Shown: one piece after another, positions 44,400 to 53,019 of the stretch
Layout: each line of letters opens with the position of its first letter
How positions within the stretch are numbered: the first letter of the stretch is position 1
Assembly: GCA_950022695.1 (NCBI GenBank)
Contig: CATLLN010000001.1
Coordinates: 264,539-328,538, forward strand
Origin: an uncultured bacterium
GTDB lineage: Bacteria > Cyanobacteriota > Vampirovibrionia > Gastranaerophilales > Gastranaerophilaceae
Length of the DNA stretch: 64,000 nucleotides
Direction: 5' to 3'
Translations under genes and position numbers: made by a program
Notes under the pieces: model-generated
The model's database searches: none
What the model was told of the DNA's origin: nothing
What the model saw: only the letters and a program-made list of their open reading frames with translations

Positions 44400-44642
44400 A
44401 TTATAAAATAAAAAGGTTTGTCTTGCAAGGTTGCAATCCAAACCGGAAGTTATAAAACATGAAAAATTTTTGAAATAAAGCGTAAGTTCAAATCATTTTA
44501 AACCAAACCGCTAAAAGAAAAAATCTTATCGCAACCCCGAAAAAGTGCCTGGACGAAATGAACTTACATTAATATAATACGCTGTCATGGGGGTATATTT
44601 CACCATTCCGGAGAATAGAATTTTTGTTTTGGAATTGGATAT
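44400..44642 (-). ncRNA. Candidate attenuated leader or structured RNA upstream of the parvulin gene
   Basis: On the minus strand TATAAT (44,643-44,648) begins a ~240-nt interval with a long-range helix (GTAAGTTCA 44,570s with TGAACTTAC 44,480s). It ends in a terminator: GGTTTG...CAAACC with inner TTGC/GCAA, then TTTTTATTTT (44,405-44,444). GGTTGCGAT upstream can pair with ATTGCAACC in the terminator, and CGGTTTGG occurs twice, so the terminator can be pre-empted. A free RNA or an attenuator are both possible. No match to 6S, tmRNA, RNase P or SRP motifs is visible. Confidence 0.4.
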
Positions 44643-44686
44643 ATTATACTAGTTAAAAAGAATTAGAATGAAAAATCAAAAGCGGC

Positions 44687-44715
44687 TTGATTTTAAAAAA
44701 TGTTTATAGTAATAT
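44687..44715 (+). promoter_or_regulatory. tRNA-Gly promoter
   Basis: TTGATT (44,687-44,692), a 17-nt spacer and TAATAT (44,710-44,715), about 27 nt before the tRNA. Confidence 0.6.
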
Positions 44716-44741
44716 TTTTTTGTAAAACTGAAAATACCTCT

Positions 44742-44814
44742 GCGGAAGTAGCTCAGTTGGTAGAGTATCTGCCTTCCAAGCAGACTGTCGCGAGTTCGAG
44801 TCTCGTCTTCCGCT
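44742..44814 (+). tRNA. tRNA-Gly (UCC anticodon)
   Basis: Cloverleaf is complete: acceptor GCGGAAG/CTTCCGC, D arm GCTCAGTTGGTAGAG, anticodon stem TCTGC/GCAGA with loop CTTCCAA (anticodon TCC, reads GGA), and T arm GCGAG-TTCGAGT-CTCGT. The 3' CCA is not encoded, so it must be added enzymatically. Confidence 0.95.
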
Positions 44815-44818
44815 AATT

Positions 44819-44858
44819 AAAAAAGTCTCAAGTTTGCAGCTTGAGACTTTTTTAATTT
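44819..44858 (+). terminator. Terminator after tRNA-Gly
   Basis: AAAAGTCTCAAG/CTTGAGACTTTT 12-bp stem (44,821-44,851) with a T-run. Confidence 0.9.
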
Positions 44859-44907
44859 TTATATAAATAAAACTTATAATAAAATATCAAATAAATTGCT
44901 TGAGTTT

Positions 44908-45174
44908 TTATTTTGCAAATTTAGAAATTATATTATCCAGCCAGGAGTTTTTTAATCCCATAGCTTCTTCAATATGAGAATTTGGTAGTTTTGAAGCCAT
45001 TTCAAATGAGTCGATTTCTGATTCGTTTCCAAAAAGACTAATGTTTTTTTTGTTGTCTTTTTTTCTTCCGCGCATCATAAATCCGGTATTTCCGCCGCTT
45101 CCGCCATCATTGTTCATGTTGGCTGCCGCTTTAATTACCGGTTGTGATCTGCCTATGTTTACATCGAAACTCAT
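44908..45174 (-). CDS. Short Gly/Asn-rich hypothetical protein
   Basis: 88 residues. An N-terminal Asn/Gly-rich stretch (NMNNDGGSGGNTGF) is followed by a basic patch (RGRKKDNKK) and a helical tail. No signal peptide, membrane span or recognised family. Its downstream side faces the tRNA terminator, which may serve both strands. Confidence 0.55.
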   Translation of the reverse strand: MSFDVNIGRSQPVIKAAANMNNDGGSGGNTGFMMRGRKKDNKKNISLFGNESEIDSFEMASKLPNSHIEEAMGLKNSWLDNIISKFAK

Positions 45175-45401
45175 TGTTCCAATCCTTATATTTTTCCCTT
45201 ACTTATATAAAGTATATATTTTCTGAAGTTTTGTTACAATGCTGATAAAACTTTTACAAAAGTTTACAAATTTAAAGGGCTAGAACTCGTGTAAATTGGA
45301 CACTTTAGGGTTTATTACTTTTTGTTACAAATTTCAATGCGTTTGAAATAATGTAAAATTATATACGTTAATATATAAAAGAGAGTTTTTGAGGTCAATT
45401 A

Positions 45402-46307
45402 ATGTCAATAGTAATTAATACAGATTTAGATTACATAAGGTCGCGGTTAAATATTCCCGAATCGCGGATGGCGATTTATGCCGAGAAAACTGTTGATGAA
45501 ATTTTAAAAGCAGAAGCAGCTGCAGGTAATCAGGAAGCAATTCAGCTTGCTGCTGATATGTTTACTGATGTAAATCAGCTTATTGAACTTTTCCGTCTTG
45601 CAGATCCTCAAAACAAACTTGTTATAATGCAGGCTATGACCTCTTCTCAATTGGAAAAACTTGTGCCTATGCTTGAAGTAGATGATTTACTTCAAGGATT
45701 TAGCTTTTTTACTCAAGATAGCTTGCTTGATTTAATGAAAGATATACCGAAAGAAGAACTTGTGAAAGCTGTATTTGAGATGTTTTCACAGCGTCAGGTT
45801 ATTGAATTTATGCCTGAAAAAGAGCTTGATAAACTTTTAACCGGTACTGATATGGATAAAGAAATGCTTTTACAAGGGTTGCAATATATTCCGGAGATGT
45901 ACTTGCAGCAGGTTGTTGAAAGTGTTACCGGAGAAGAAACTCAAGGAACATCTTCTGAATTGATTTTACAAATTAGTCAATTTGGAGATATGGATTATAA
46001 AAATGCGTTAACTAATCTTCAACCTGCTCAAAAACAGCAGCTGGCATTCATTTTGGCTAATCAGGAAAATAAACTTTTTGAAAAGTTTGATACGGATGCT
46101 TATACTCATATAATTAATCGTGAACGAAATAAGGAAGAAACGATTAAATCTATGCAGGTAATTAAGCCTGAGTATTTGCAGAAAATGATAACAGAACTTC
46201 CGCAAGATTTACTTTCTGTTGTTGTAACCCAAATTGATACAGAAAAATTTGCTGATGCTTTAATTAACAAATTTCCTCAGCTTCTGGCACAGTTTGTTGC
46301 CGGGTAG
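45402..46307 (+). CDS. Helical-repeat protein resembling MgtE-N/FliG repeats
   Basis: 301 residues, acidic, all helical, without signal peptide. Repeated units such as LFRLADPQNKLVIMQAMTSSQLEKLVPML and LDLMKDIPKEELVKAVFEMFSQRQVIEFM resemble the superhelical repeats of the MgtE N-domain and FliG middle domain, but no transporter or motor domain follows. Probably a protein-protein interaction scaffold. A GAGG site precedes the ATG. The stop TAG is directly followed by a dispersed repeat. Confidence 0.7.
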   Translation: MSIVINTDLDYIRSRLNIPESRMAIYAEKTVDEILKAEAAAGNQEAIQLAADMFTDVNQLIELFRLADPQNKLVIMQAMTSSQLEKLVPMLEVDDLLQGFSFFTQDSLLDLMKDIPKEELVKAVFEMFSQRQVIEFMPEKELDKLLTGTDMDKEMLLQGLQYIPEMYLQQVVESVTGEETQGTSSELILQISQFGDMDYKNALTNLQPAQKQQLAFILANQENKLFEKFDTDAYTHIINRERNKEETIKSMQVIKPEYLQKMITELPQDLLSVVVTQIDTEKFADALINKFPQLLAQFVAG

Positions 46308-46371
46308 GGGTAAATATTGTCTCAATTATTTAGAGATTAGGGTAAATATTGTTCCAATTCTTTAGATTCTG
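46305..46371 (+). repeat. Dispersed 3'-end repeat, two partial units
   Basis: Two ~32-nt tandem units, GGGGTAAATATTGTCTCAATTATTTAGAG and GGGTAAATATTGTTCCAATTCTTTAGA, related to the GGGTAAAT...CCAATTATT end of the prs, ftsY and mnmE copies. The first abuts the stop of the plus-strand gene; the second contains the stop of pncC on the other strand. Confidence 0.65.
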
Positions 46372-46847
46372 TCTGTTGTTAATATAGATAGTGCAAAGTT
46401 AAGTGCCTGATTTACAAATTCTTCTTTCATTTGAATACGCGGCAGATCTGATGAAAGTTTTACTTCTCTGACTGTTGTAATGTTGTTGAATCTTAATCCG
46501 ATATAAATAAGTCCAACAGGTTTGTTTTCGCTTCCGCCTGTAGGACCGGCGATTCCGGTTGTACAAAGTGCAATATCTGCTCCTGTTATTTTTTGTAAGC
46601 CTTCTGCCATTGCTTCTGCGCATTCTTCGCTTACCGCACCATATGTATTTAAAATATCATTGCTAACATTTAAAATTTTATGTTTAGCTTCATTTGAGTA
46701 AGTGACAAAATTTAAATGTATATATGCCGAGCTTCCTGAAACATCAGTAAGTTTTGAACTTAATAAGCCACCGGTACAAGATTCTGCTGTTGCAATAGTA
46801 AGTTTATTATCTAACAAAAATTTTCCAAGTTTTTCTTCAGGTTTCAT
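46362..46847 (-). CDS. pncC: Nicotinamide-nucleotide amidase (CinA C-terminal type)
   Basis: Deamidates nicotinamide mononucleotide in NAD salvage. 161 residues, only the CinA C-terminal domain: TIATAESCTGGLLSSKLTDVSGSS, YSNEAKHKILNV, TGIAGPTGGSENKPVGLIYIG. The N-terminal molybdopterin-like domain of full CinA is absent, as in E. coli PncC. Its stop codon falls in a short repeat shared with the convergent gene. Confidence 0.92.
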   Translation of the reverse strand: MKPEEKLGKFLLDNKLTIATAESCTGGLLSSKLTDVSGSSAYIHLNFVTYSNEAKHKILNVSNDILNTYGAVSEECAEAMAEGLQKITGADIALCTTGIAGPTGGSENKPVGLIYIGLRFNNITTVREVKLSSDLPRIQMKEEFVNQALNFALSILTTDRI

Positions 46848-46894
46848 AAACCAATTATAGTATATAAAATCTAAAATGTATATTCATTAAGTAG

Positions 46895-48268
46895 TTATTT
46901 TTCCGGACTAATACAGGCAGTGATAGCATCAATCAATCGTTTTACCGGTACGATTTGGATTTTATCATTTTGTACCGTGCGGTTGGCATATGGAATTATT
47001 GCCTTTTTAAAACCTGAAGTTACTGCCTCGTTAAGCCTTTTTTCAATGTTATTTACTGGGTGAATCTCGCCAGATAAACCGATTTCACCGATAATGACTG
47101 TTTGCGGATCGACAACAACATCTCTTGCGCAGGTTGCAATTGATATTGCAATACCTAAATCAGCACTTGGTTCATCAATTTCAATTCCGCCCATTACGTT
47201 TACGTAGACATCTTGTTTTGAAAGGTTAAGTCCGACACGTTTTTCAAGAACTGCTAAAATTTGTAATAATCTGCTGTTATCAACGCCGTTTGTAACCCTT
47301 CTTGGTGTAGGGTATGGAGTTGTACCGACAAGAGCTTGAATTTCCACTAAAAGAGGGCGTGTTCCTTCGTTTGTGACAATAATTGCACTGCCTGGGATTG
47401 CATCCTGAGAACGTTCATTTAAAAACAGTTCGTTCGGATTTTTTACTTCAACCAGCCCGTGGCTTTGCATTTCAAATATTCCGACTTCAGAGGTGTTTCC
47501 GAAACGATTTTTCATAGAACGAAGCATTCTATAAGATTTATACTTATCGCCTTCAAAAGAAATAACTGCATCAACCATATGTTCAAGAATCTTAGGGCCT
47601 GCAATATTTCCGTCTTTTGTAACGTGTCCGATTACTATTACAGTAATATTTTGGGTTTTAGCTATCTGCATTAAAATATTACAACATTCTCGTATTTGAG
47701 AAACGCTTCCGGCAGAGCTTGAAATTGTTTGTGAATAAATTGCCTGAATACTATCTATTACAATTGTATCCGGTTGAATTTCTGTTATTTGCTGACGAAT
47801 ACTTTCAAGATTTGTTTGGGGATAAATATATAAACTTTCTGAGTTAATTCCTAAGCGGTTTGCTCTAAGTTTTAATTGGCTTGCTGATTCTTCTGCTGAA
47901 ACATAAAGGATTTTTTGTCCGTTTTTGCAAAGTTCACCGCTTGTTTGGAGAAGTATTGTAGATTTTCCTATGCCCGGATCTCCGGCTATTAGGACAAGCG
48001 AACCCTGTACGAGTCCGCCGCCTAATATTCTGTCAAATTCCGAGATGTTTGTACTTACTCTTACTTCTTCGCCAATATGGATATCATTAATCAATGAGGG
48101 TTTTGTATCATTTGCAATACCTTGAGGTGAAATGTTTTGCGGTTTTAAGCTGTTTTGAACTTCTTCTACAAAGCTTGCCCAGCTTCCGCATTCAGGGCAT
48201 TTGCCAAGGTAACCCGCAGTTTCATAACCGCATTGTTGGCATATCCATTTTGACTTAACTTTTGCCAT
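46895..48268 (-). CDS. radA: DNA repair protein RadA
   Basis: 457 residues. N-terminal C4 zinc finger (CQQC at 10-13, CPEC at 24-27), RecA-like ATPase with Walker A GDPGIGKST (96-104), the RadA-specific KNRFG motif in SMKNRFGNTSEVG, and a C-terminal Lon-like domain (DLGIAISIA, GEIGLSGEI). RadA is a branch-migration helicase in homologous recombination. Its ATG overlaps the stop of the upstream secreted-protein gene (TAATG). Confidence 0.96.
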   Translation of the reverse strand: MAKVKSKWICQQCGYETAGYLGKCPECGSWASFVEEVQNSLKPQNISPQGIANDTKPSLINDIHIGEEVRVSTNISEFDRILGGGLVQGSLVLIAGDPGIGKSTILLQTSGELCKNGQKILYVSAEESASQLKLRANRLGINSESLYIYPQTNLESIRQQITEIQPDTIVIDSIQAIYSQTISSSAGSVSQIRECCNILMQIAKTQNITVIVIGHVTKDGNIAGPKILEHMVDAVISFEGDKYKSYRMLRSMKNRFGNTSEVGIFEMQSHGLVEVKNPNELFLNERSQDAIPGSAIIVTNEGTRPLLVEIQALVGTTPYPTPRRVTNGVDNSRLLQILAVLEKRVGLNLSKQDVYVNVMGGIEIDEPSADLGIAISIATCARDVVVDPQTVIIGEIGLSGEIHPVNNIEKRLNEAVTSGFKKAIIPYANRTVQNDKIQIVPVKRLIDAITACISPEK

Positions 48269-49305
48269 TATTCTCTTCCTGTTTTATTTAAGGTTTCTAC
48301 GTCATTGACTCTCATTGCATAATATGGAGTTTTTTGACCTTTTTCAATCAGGAATAATACAAAATTATCAGTGAACATAAAGTTTCTTCCGCGTTCGATT
48401 GGAAGTGACATACATTTCATCATAATTGCGGCTTCACTTTTAAGTTTTACACCTTCGTTGTTCATTCTAAAGTCAACTGTTTCGATAGTTTTGTCGATTT
48501 TGAAGTTTGTACCTTTAATTTGGTGACCTTCTACATCTTTGAAACTTGCTTCTTGATATAACTTGATATCAGGAACAGTTAATTTGTCATCTTTTTCAAA
48601 TTTTTTGTTACCTTCATATCTTTTTGCTTTTTTGTTTACATTTTCAAAGTATTTGTCAAATGTTGTATCTTCATTTGTACGATATAGTATGACTTCATCT
48701 TTTCCTTTTGTGAATAATTTAACTGCGAAGTCTTCACGTGAATTATAGAATAAAACATTTACATTTTTATGTAATTTTTGTTTACTGTCTTCATTGATAC
48801 CAAAGTAGCTTACTGGGGTGTTGTTTTTAGCAAATACACCGTCTGATAGTTTATCAAAAGCTTCTAAAAATTTAAAATCTTTTTTCAACATTGCATAGAT
48901 AAAGATTTTATCCGGCTGGTATGAAAAATCAAACATATTAAGGATATCGCTTGTTTCATTAAATTTTGTTTTGATACCTTTTTCAATTTCTGCTTTCAAG
49001 TCAGGAGAAACGATACCTGTTTTTGTATAGTATGAATCCTCACTGATATTTGATTTTTTGAATTCTTTTTTGTTAAGTTGTTTTGCAATAATTGAATCAT
49101 AACCAATAAATTTAATAGGTTTATGAACAACATTGTCAATAGCTTCATTCCAAACAATCTGGAATGTTCCAACCCAAATTCTGTTAGGGGCAGAACTTTC
49201 AGTTTTCATAGTTGGCAAAACCTCAATTGCCTCTGCATTTGCAGCATTCATAAATCCTGTTACAATACCTAAGAGTAATGCTAAACTGATTAATAACTTT
49301 TTCAT
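48268..49305 (-). CDS. Secreted protein with serpin-like C-terminal region
   Basis: 345 residues with a signal peptide (~3-24). The C-terminal half follows the order of serpin elements: KLTVPDIKLYQEASFKDVEG (strand sheet C/B), ETVDFRMNNEGVKLKSEAAI (hinge-like, compare the EEGTEAAAAT of serpins) and FMFTDNFVLFLIEKGQKTPYYAMRVND (compare the terminal PFLFLI...GRV strands). The N-terminal IWVGTFQIVWNEAIDNVV is not typical and a reactive loop cannot be named. AGGAG precedes the ATG, which overlaps the previous stop (ATGA). Confidence 0.55.
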   Translation of the reverse strand: MKKLLISLALLLGIVTGFMNAANAEAIEVLPTMKTESSAPNRIWVGTFQIVWNEAIDNVVHKPIKFIGYDSIIAKQLNKKEFKKSNISEDSYYTKTGIVSPDLKAEIEKGIKTKFNETSDILNMFDFSYQPDKIFIYAMLKKDFKFLEAFDKLSDGVFAKNNTPVSYFGINEDSKQKLHKNVNVLFYNSREDFAVKLFTKGKDEVILYRTNEDTTFDKYFENVNKKAKRYEGNKKFEKDDKLTVPDIKLYQEASFKDVEGHQIKGTNFKIDKTIETVDFRMNNEGVKLKSEAAIMMKCMSLPIERGRNFMFTDNFVLFLIEKGQKTPYYAMRVNDVETLNKTGRE

Positions 49306-49688
49306 CTAGTTCTCCTTTTTAATCCTATGTTTAGTGTTTTCCAAAAGCTTTTAAAAAAGCCTTGAGGATTGTTTTTGTGAAGTATCGGAGCTGAATCATA
49401 GTATTTTTTATAATTTGCTATAATATTTTCCGGTAAGTCTTCTCCTCTATCTAAAATATACGACAAAAATTCTATATAGTCATCCTGTTCTTCTTTATAA
49501 AGTAAATCACGATGTCTTATATCTTCATCTGCTTCATAATGAATAAGCGCATGATAAGCAGCAATAAGGCTTTCATCTGTTGTATCCTTCGGATATAATA
49601 GTAAAGCTTCTCTTACGCTGCAAACTCCGAGCAAAACTCTGCGCAGCAAATCTGCGACCTTTTTTCTATCTGAAATATTTTCGGTCAT
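49302..49688 (-). CDS. Hypothetical protein between BlaI and the serpin-like gene
   Basis: 128 residues, acidic and helical. LLRRVLLGVCSVREALLLYPKD and SLIAAYHALIHYEADEDIRHRD look like packed helices. No signal peptide or recognised family. Overlaps the next start by four bases (ATGA) and follows the BlaI gene by two bases, so it belongs to the same operon and its function should be sought with the secreted serpin-like protein. Confidence 0.65.
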   Translation of the reverse strand: MTENISDRKKVADLLRRVLLGVCSVREALLLYPKDTTDESLIAAYHALIHYEADEDIRHRDLLYKEEQDDYIEFLSYILDRGEDLPENIIANYKKYYDSAPILHKNNPQGFFKSFWKTLNIGLKRRTR

Positions 49689-49690
49689 GA

Positions 49691-50035
49691 TTATTTTACT
49701 AAAATTTCAACCATTTCTTTTTCAACAAAACGCATCATTTCGGCGTGATTTCCATTAAAGAAGTTATTAGTAAATTCATTAAGCATATCAAGAGCCATTT
49801 CGCGTTTGTCCATTGTTGCTTTGTAGAAGAATTTTTTGCCAACTTTATATCTTACAAGGATGCTTTTTGTAACAAGTCTGTCCATGACAGTTTTAATTGT
49901 TGTGTAAGCTCTTTCAGTACCGTTTTTGGATAATTCGTTGACAACATCCTGAATGGAAATATCAATATCTTCATTAGATGAAGTTAAGTTCCAGAATGTG
50001 TTTAAAATTTCAATTTCGAGAGATCCGCAAACCAT
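49691..50035 (-). CDS. BlaI/MecI-family transcriptional repressor
   Basis: 114 residues: winged-helix domain (LEIEILNTFWNL, ISIQDVVNELSKNGTERAYTTIKTVMDRLVTKSILVRYKVGKKFFYKA) and a helical C-terminal dimerisation tail. The TTIKTVMDRL recognition helix is diagnostic. BlaI proteins repress beta-lactamase, copper or other operons and are usually released by a membrane sensor peptidase (BlaR/MecR, M56); none is adjacent. A perfect inverted repeat overlaps the start of its own transcript, so autorepression is likely. GGAGG precedes the ATG. Confidence 0.9.
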   Translation of the reverse strand: MVCGSLEIEILNTFWNLTSSNEDIDISIQDVVNELSKNGTERAYTTIKTVMDRLVTKSILVRYKVGKKFFYKATMDKREMALDMLNEFTNNFFNGNHAEMMRFVEKEMVEILVK

Positions 50036-50056
50036 ATTTTCCTCCTATAATCTTTA

Positions 50057-50099
50057 ATTACTATAATTGTAATATAAAATAAATTTTTTACAAGGTCAA
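50057..50099 (-). promoter_or_regulatory. BlaI promoter and operator
   Basis: Minus strand: TTGACC (50,094-50,099), a 17-nt spacer and TATATT (50,071-50,076). The inverted repeat ATTAC-N7-GTAAT (50,057-50,073) lies over the -10 and start site. Confidence 0.6.
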
Positions 50100-50209
50100 T
50101 ATTAAAAAAAGTTACAAAAATATAGAATTATTCAGACAAAAATATTTATGTTTGAATTTTATATTTTATCTAACTTGGGCGGAATACACTGCGCTTCAAG
50201 TGAAATTTG

Positions 50210-51361
50210 TTAAAAATCCATGTCCATAAAATCATCATCTTTTTTGTAGGTTTTTCGTTTTGAACGAACTTTTTCGTTTTTCTTTCTGGTGCGCTCGGAA
50301 ACATTGCGGTAAGCGTTATCAACTGAAACCTTTGTTATAACCTGATTATTTTTTCTGTCGTAAAATGTCAGCCAGAATTTTCGGTTAATATTATCCACTG
50401 CAAAAGAAACTTCGCCTGCAATTTTATCACCAGGTTTTATTTGACGGAACATAAGTTTTGTGTTGCCAAAAATTGACGGACTGAATTTCGCGTTATAATC
50501 GTTTACAAGCGCCATATCAAAGCTTGAAAGAGTTTTGTCAGACATGTTTGAAATCAGAACAGATAAAGTTATTGTGTTTACTTCTCCAAACGGGTCTTTT
50601 TCATGTTTTACATCATTTATGTTTATTGTAAGTCCTTCATAAAGAACTTCTTCTTGTTTTAGGGCATCTTCACGGTATACAGGAAGATCAAGCGGGGTGT
50701 TAATTCTAACTTTTATTTCATCACCGGGTGCAATAAGTACGTGGTTACCTTTTCTGATAAGTGCTACGGTTAACCCTGCAACTCCGCCGACTGCCGCGCC
50801 TCCTGCTATTGTGTAGCCTTGAGATGCGATAGCAGCCCCTAATCCCATCCAGTTAAGCGCCATCAGTCCGCCAACAGCACCGCCTGCTACTGTGTAACCT
50901 AAGTCTTGAGCTACAACTTTTGCGCCTTGGCTTATCGGATGAAGCTTTGTTGTCATTGAACCTTCAATTGGAATTTCTCTGCCATCAGGGGTTACAAGAT
51001 AATCAAAGGTTAAATCCATTGTAGCTTCTTTACCAAATCTTCCCGGCGCTGTGGTGTTGGAAAGCTTTCCGTGTGCAAATGAGCCTTTTGGAATTACGAT
51101 ACCTTTGTCGCCGTATACATCATCGGTAACTTCGGCAAAAAATTCATCACCTTCTATTGAAAAAGAAGAATCCAAAACTTGTGAAACTGTCATATTGATA
51201 ATTTCTTTACGGTTTAGAGTTTCGATTTTACCTGTAAATATTTCATCTTGTTTCTGCTGATACTCTCCTGTCTCCGTTACAGAACCTTTTAACGGCTCTG
51301 CGGCTTGAACATAGGAAGATAACAGCATTGATATTATTATAAAGCTCAATATTTTTTTCAT
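50210..51361 (-). CDS. Exported protein with IPxG beta domain and Gly-rich hydrophobic core
   Basis: 383 residues. Signal peptide (~3-20); beta-rich domain with DKGIVIPKGSFAHGKLSNTT and the LTFDYLVTPDGREIPIEG stretch; a long Gly/Ala-rich hydrophobic region (~150-205: AGGAVGGLMALNWMGLGAAIA, TIAGGAAVGGVAGLTVAL); a second beta region with APGDEIKVRINTPL; and a basic tail (RTRKKNEKVRSKRK). The IPxG pattern is shared with the 35,679 protein. Probably anchored in the envelope. Function unknown. Confidence 0.65.
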   Translation of the reverse strand: MKKILSFIIISMLLSSYVQAAEPLKGSVTETGEYQQKQDEIFTGKIETLNRKEIINMTVSQVLDSSFSIEGDEFFAEVTDDVYGDKGIVIPKGSFAHGKLSNTTAPGRFGKEATMDLTFDYLVTPDGREIPIEGSMTTKLHPISQGAKVVAQDLGYTVAGGAVGGLMALNWMGLGAAIASQGYTIAGGAAVGGVAGLTVALIRKGNHVLIAPGDEIKVRINTPLDLPVYREDALKQEEVLYEGLTININDVKHEKDPFGEVNTITLSVLISNMSDKTLSSFDMALVNDYNAKFSPSIFGNTKLMFRQIKPGDKIAGEVSFAVDNINRKFWLTFYDRKNNQVITKVSVDNAYRNVSERTRKKNEKVRSKRKTYKKDDDFMDMDF

Positions 51362-51397
51362 ACTTAAATTATACTCTTTTGGCTGCTTTGTTTCAAA

Positions 51398-52963
51398 TTA
51401 ATCTTGTTGATTTTCAACTTCACGTGCCATTTCTTCAACTATACTGCATGCTTTTGCGGCTTCAAAACTAGAACAGGTATTCCAAATTAATGTTGGTCTT
51501 GGCTCATTTAAAAGTGGACTTGGAAATTCATTATGACATTCGCCTTTTAACATGTTTTTAGAACCATCAACGCAGGATGTAAAGTTTTGACAGCAGCTGC
51601 AGATTTTTAATGTTAATCCGTAATCTTCCATTTTTGATTTTAATTGCTGCAGAGCATCAATCATTCGTAGATGCGGCGCTGTGGTGTATTTTTTGTTTTT
51701 ATAGATAAATCTAATTTTTGAAAGACCGCTTTCTGTTGAAATAAATTCAAGTTTTGCGCTTCTGTCTCCATTTCTTGTCATTACAATAACATCAATTATA
51801 AGTTTATCTGTTTCTTTATCAGAACCTGCGCCAAGTTTTTTAAGTATATATCTAACTGGCGGGAAGTTTCTGATAATATGGCATATTGAATAAATCGGAT
51901 GTAAAAGAAGAAGTAAAATTTCTTGAGTGTTCATCTTTGCATTGATTAAACTTACGCCAAATATTGCAAGAAGAATGATTGCTGAAAATATTACAACATT
52001 GCATTTTACAATGAACGGATAATTATAAGAATATCCGATAAGCAGTGCATAAATTGCTGTAAGTGTCCAGAAATTCGGGTTTATTAATGAACAAATGTGT
52101 TCTATAAACGGGAAATTTATGGTTTTTAAGTGTTTGAAGTTATTTTTTAACAGGTTAAATCTTTTTGTCAATCTAGGTTTTTTAAATGTACAATCCTGTC
52201 CTAAAACATAAGATTGGATATTAGGGTTATACACGCATTTGTGACCTGTTTGAGAAAGCAAAAGACTGAATTCAAGTTCTGAATTTATATCGTTAAAATT
52301 AATACCTTCTGTTACTTCAAGAACTGATTTTTTTATTATAAATAAACCGGAATCAATTTGGGTTGATAACCCCAATAAAGTTCTTGCCTGTTTGAAAAAG
52401 TTTGCTTGATATTTTTTGTGAACGGCTTTAATTTTATCGACAATATCAAGGTGTTCTCTATTAATATTCAATTCTCCTGTTACAGCATCTGCATTATTTA
52501 AAACCGCATTGGCAAGAGTTAGGAAATCAGGATCAATTTTTCTAATTCCGTCAATAAATACATAGGCATCAATGGATTCATCTTTTTTGAGTTCTTCCAA
52601 AAGCATAGAAATTGCCTGATTTTTGCCTAATGTTCCAACATCTTGAATATTTAATACGTGGATAAAATTGTCGTGTTCAAAAAGTTTTTCAGAGCCATCG
52701 TTGCAATCATCCAGGATTGCATAAACCCTAAAGTTAGCAAGAGGATAATCCTGCATTTTTATTTGTTCAATTAGCTGCCATAAACAATCTTTGTGGTTAT
52801 GGGAGTATATAATTACTGCAAAATTTCTTTTTACTTCATCGTGTCTTGAGTATTTTCGCTGGATGTAAAACTGATTATCTTTCAGGTTTCTGACAGATAA
52901 AATTAAGAAATATATTGTGTAAATAATTACATACAAATAAAGAATGTATAAAATAAAATCCAT
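51398..52963 (-). CDS. Membrane glycosyltransferase family 2 with Cys-rich tail
   Basis: 521 residues. An N-terminal span (~2-25) is followed by a GT-A domain (~45-250: VIIYSHNHKDCLWQLIEQI, YAILDDCNDGSEKLF, GKNQAI, DAYVFIDG). Two or three spans follow (~290-345). The C-terminal ~130 residues end in a Cys cluster, ICSCCQNFTSC...KGEC...WNTC, which could bind zinc or an Fe-S cluster. The Cys tail is not part of usual GT2 enzymes, so this is a fusion or an uncommon subfamily. Probably involved in cell-surface polysaccharide synthesis. Confidence 0.78.
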   Translation of the reverse strand: MDFILYILYLYVIIYTIYFLILSVRNLKDNQFYIQRKYSRHDEVKRNFAVIIYSHNHKDCLWQLIEQIKMQDYPLANFRVYAILDDCNDGSEKLFEHDNFIHVLNIQDVGTLGKNQAISMLLEELKKDESIDAYVFIDGIRKIDPDFLTLANAVLNNADAVTGELNINREHLDIVDKIKAVHKKYQANFFKQARTLLGLSTQIDSGLFIIKKSVLEVTEGINFNDINSELEFSLLLSQTGHKCVYNPNIQSYVLGQDCTFKKPRLTKRFNLLKNNFKHLKTINFPFIEHICSLINPNFWTLTAIYALLIGYSYNYPFIVKCNVVIFSAIILLAIFGVSLINAKMNTQEILLLLLHPIYSICHIIRNFPPVRYILKKLGAGSDKETDKLIIDVIVMTRNGDRSAKLEFISTESGLSKIRFIYKNKKYTTAPHLRMIDALQQLKSKMEDYGLTLKICSCCQNFTSCVDGSKNMLKGECHNEFPSPLLNEPRPTLIWNTCSSFEAAKACSIVEEMAREVENQQD

Positions 52964-53019
52964 AAATTAATCCTCGTTTTTATATTAATTTACTAGAAAC
53001 TTAAATAAATATCAAATTT

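Noticed and set aside
44400-44660. 6S RNA, tmRNA, RNase P or SRP RNA
   Set aside because: The conserved core sequences (for example the SRP GGAAGGAAGCA loop or RNase P GAGGAAAGTCC) are absent; kept as an unknown structured RNA.
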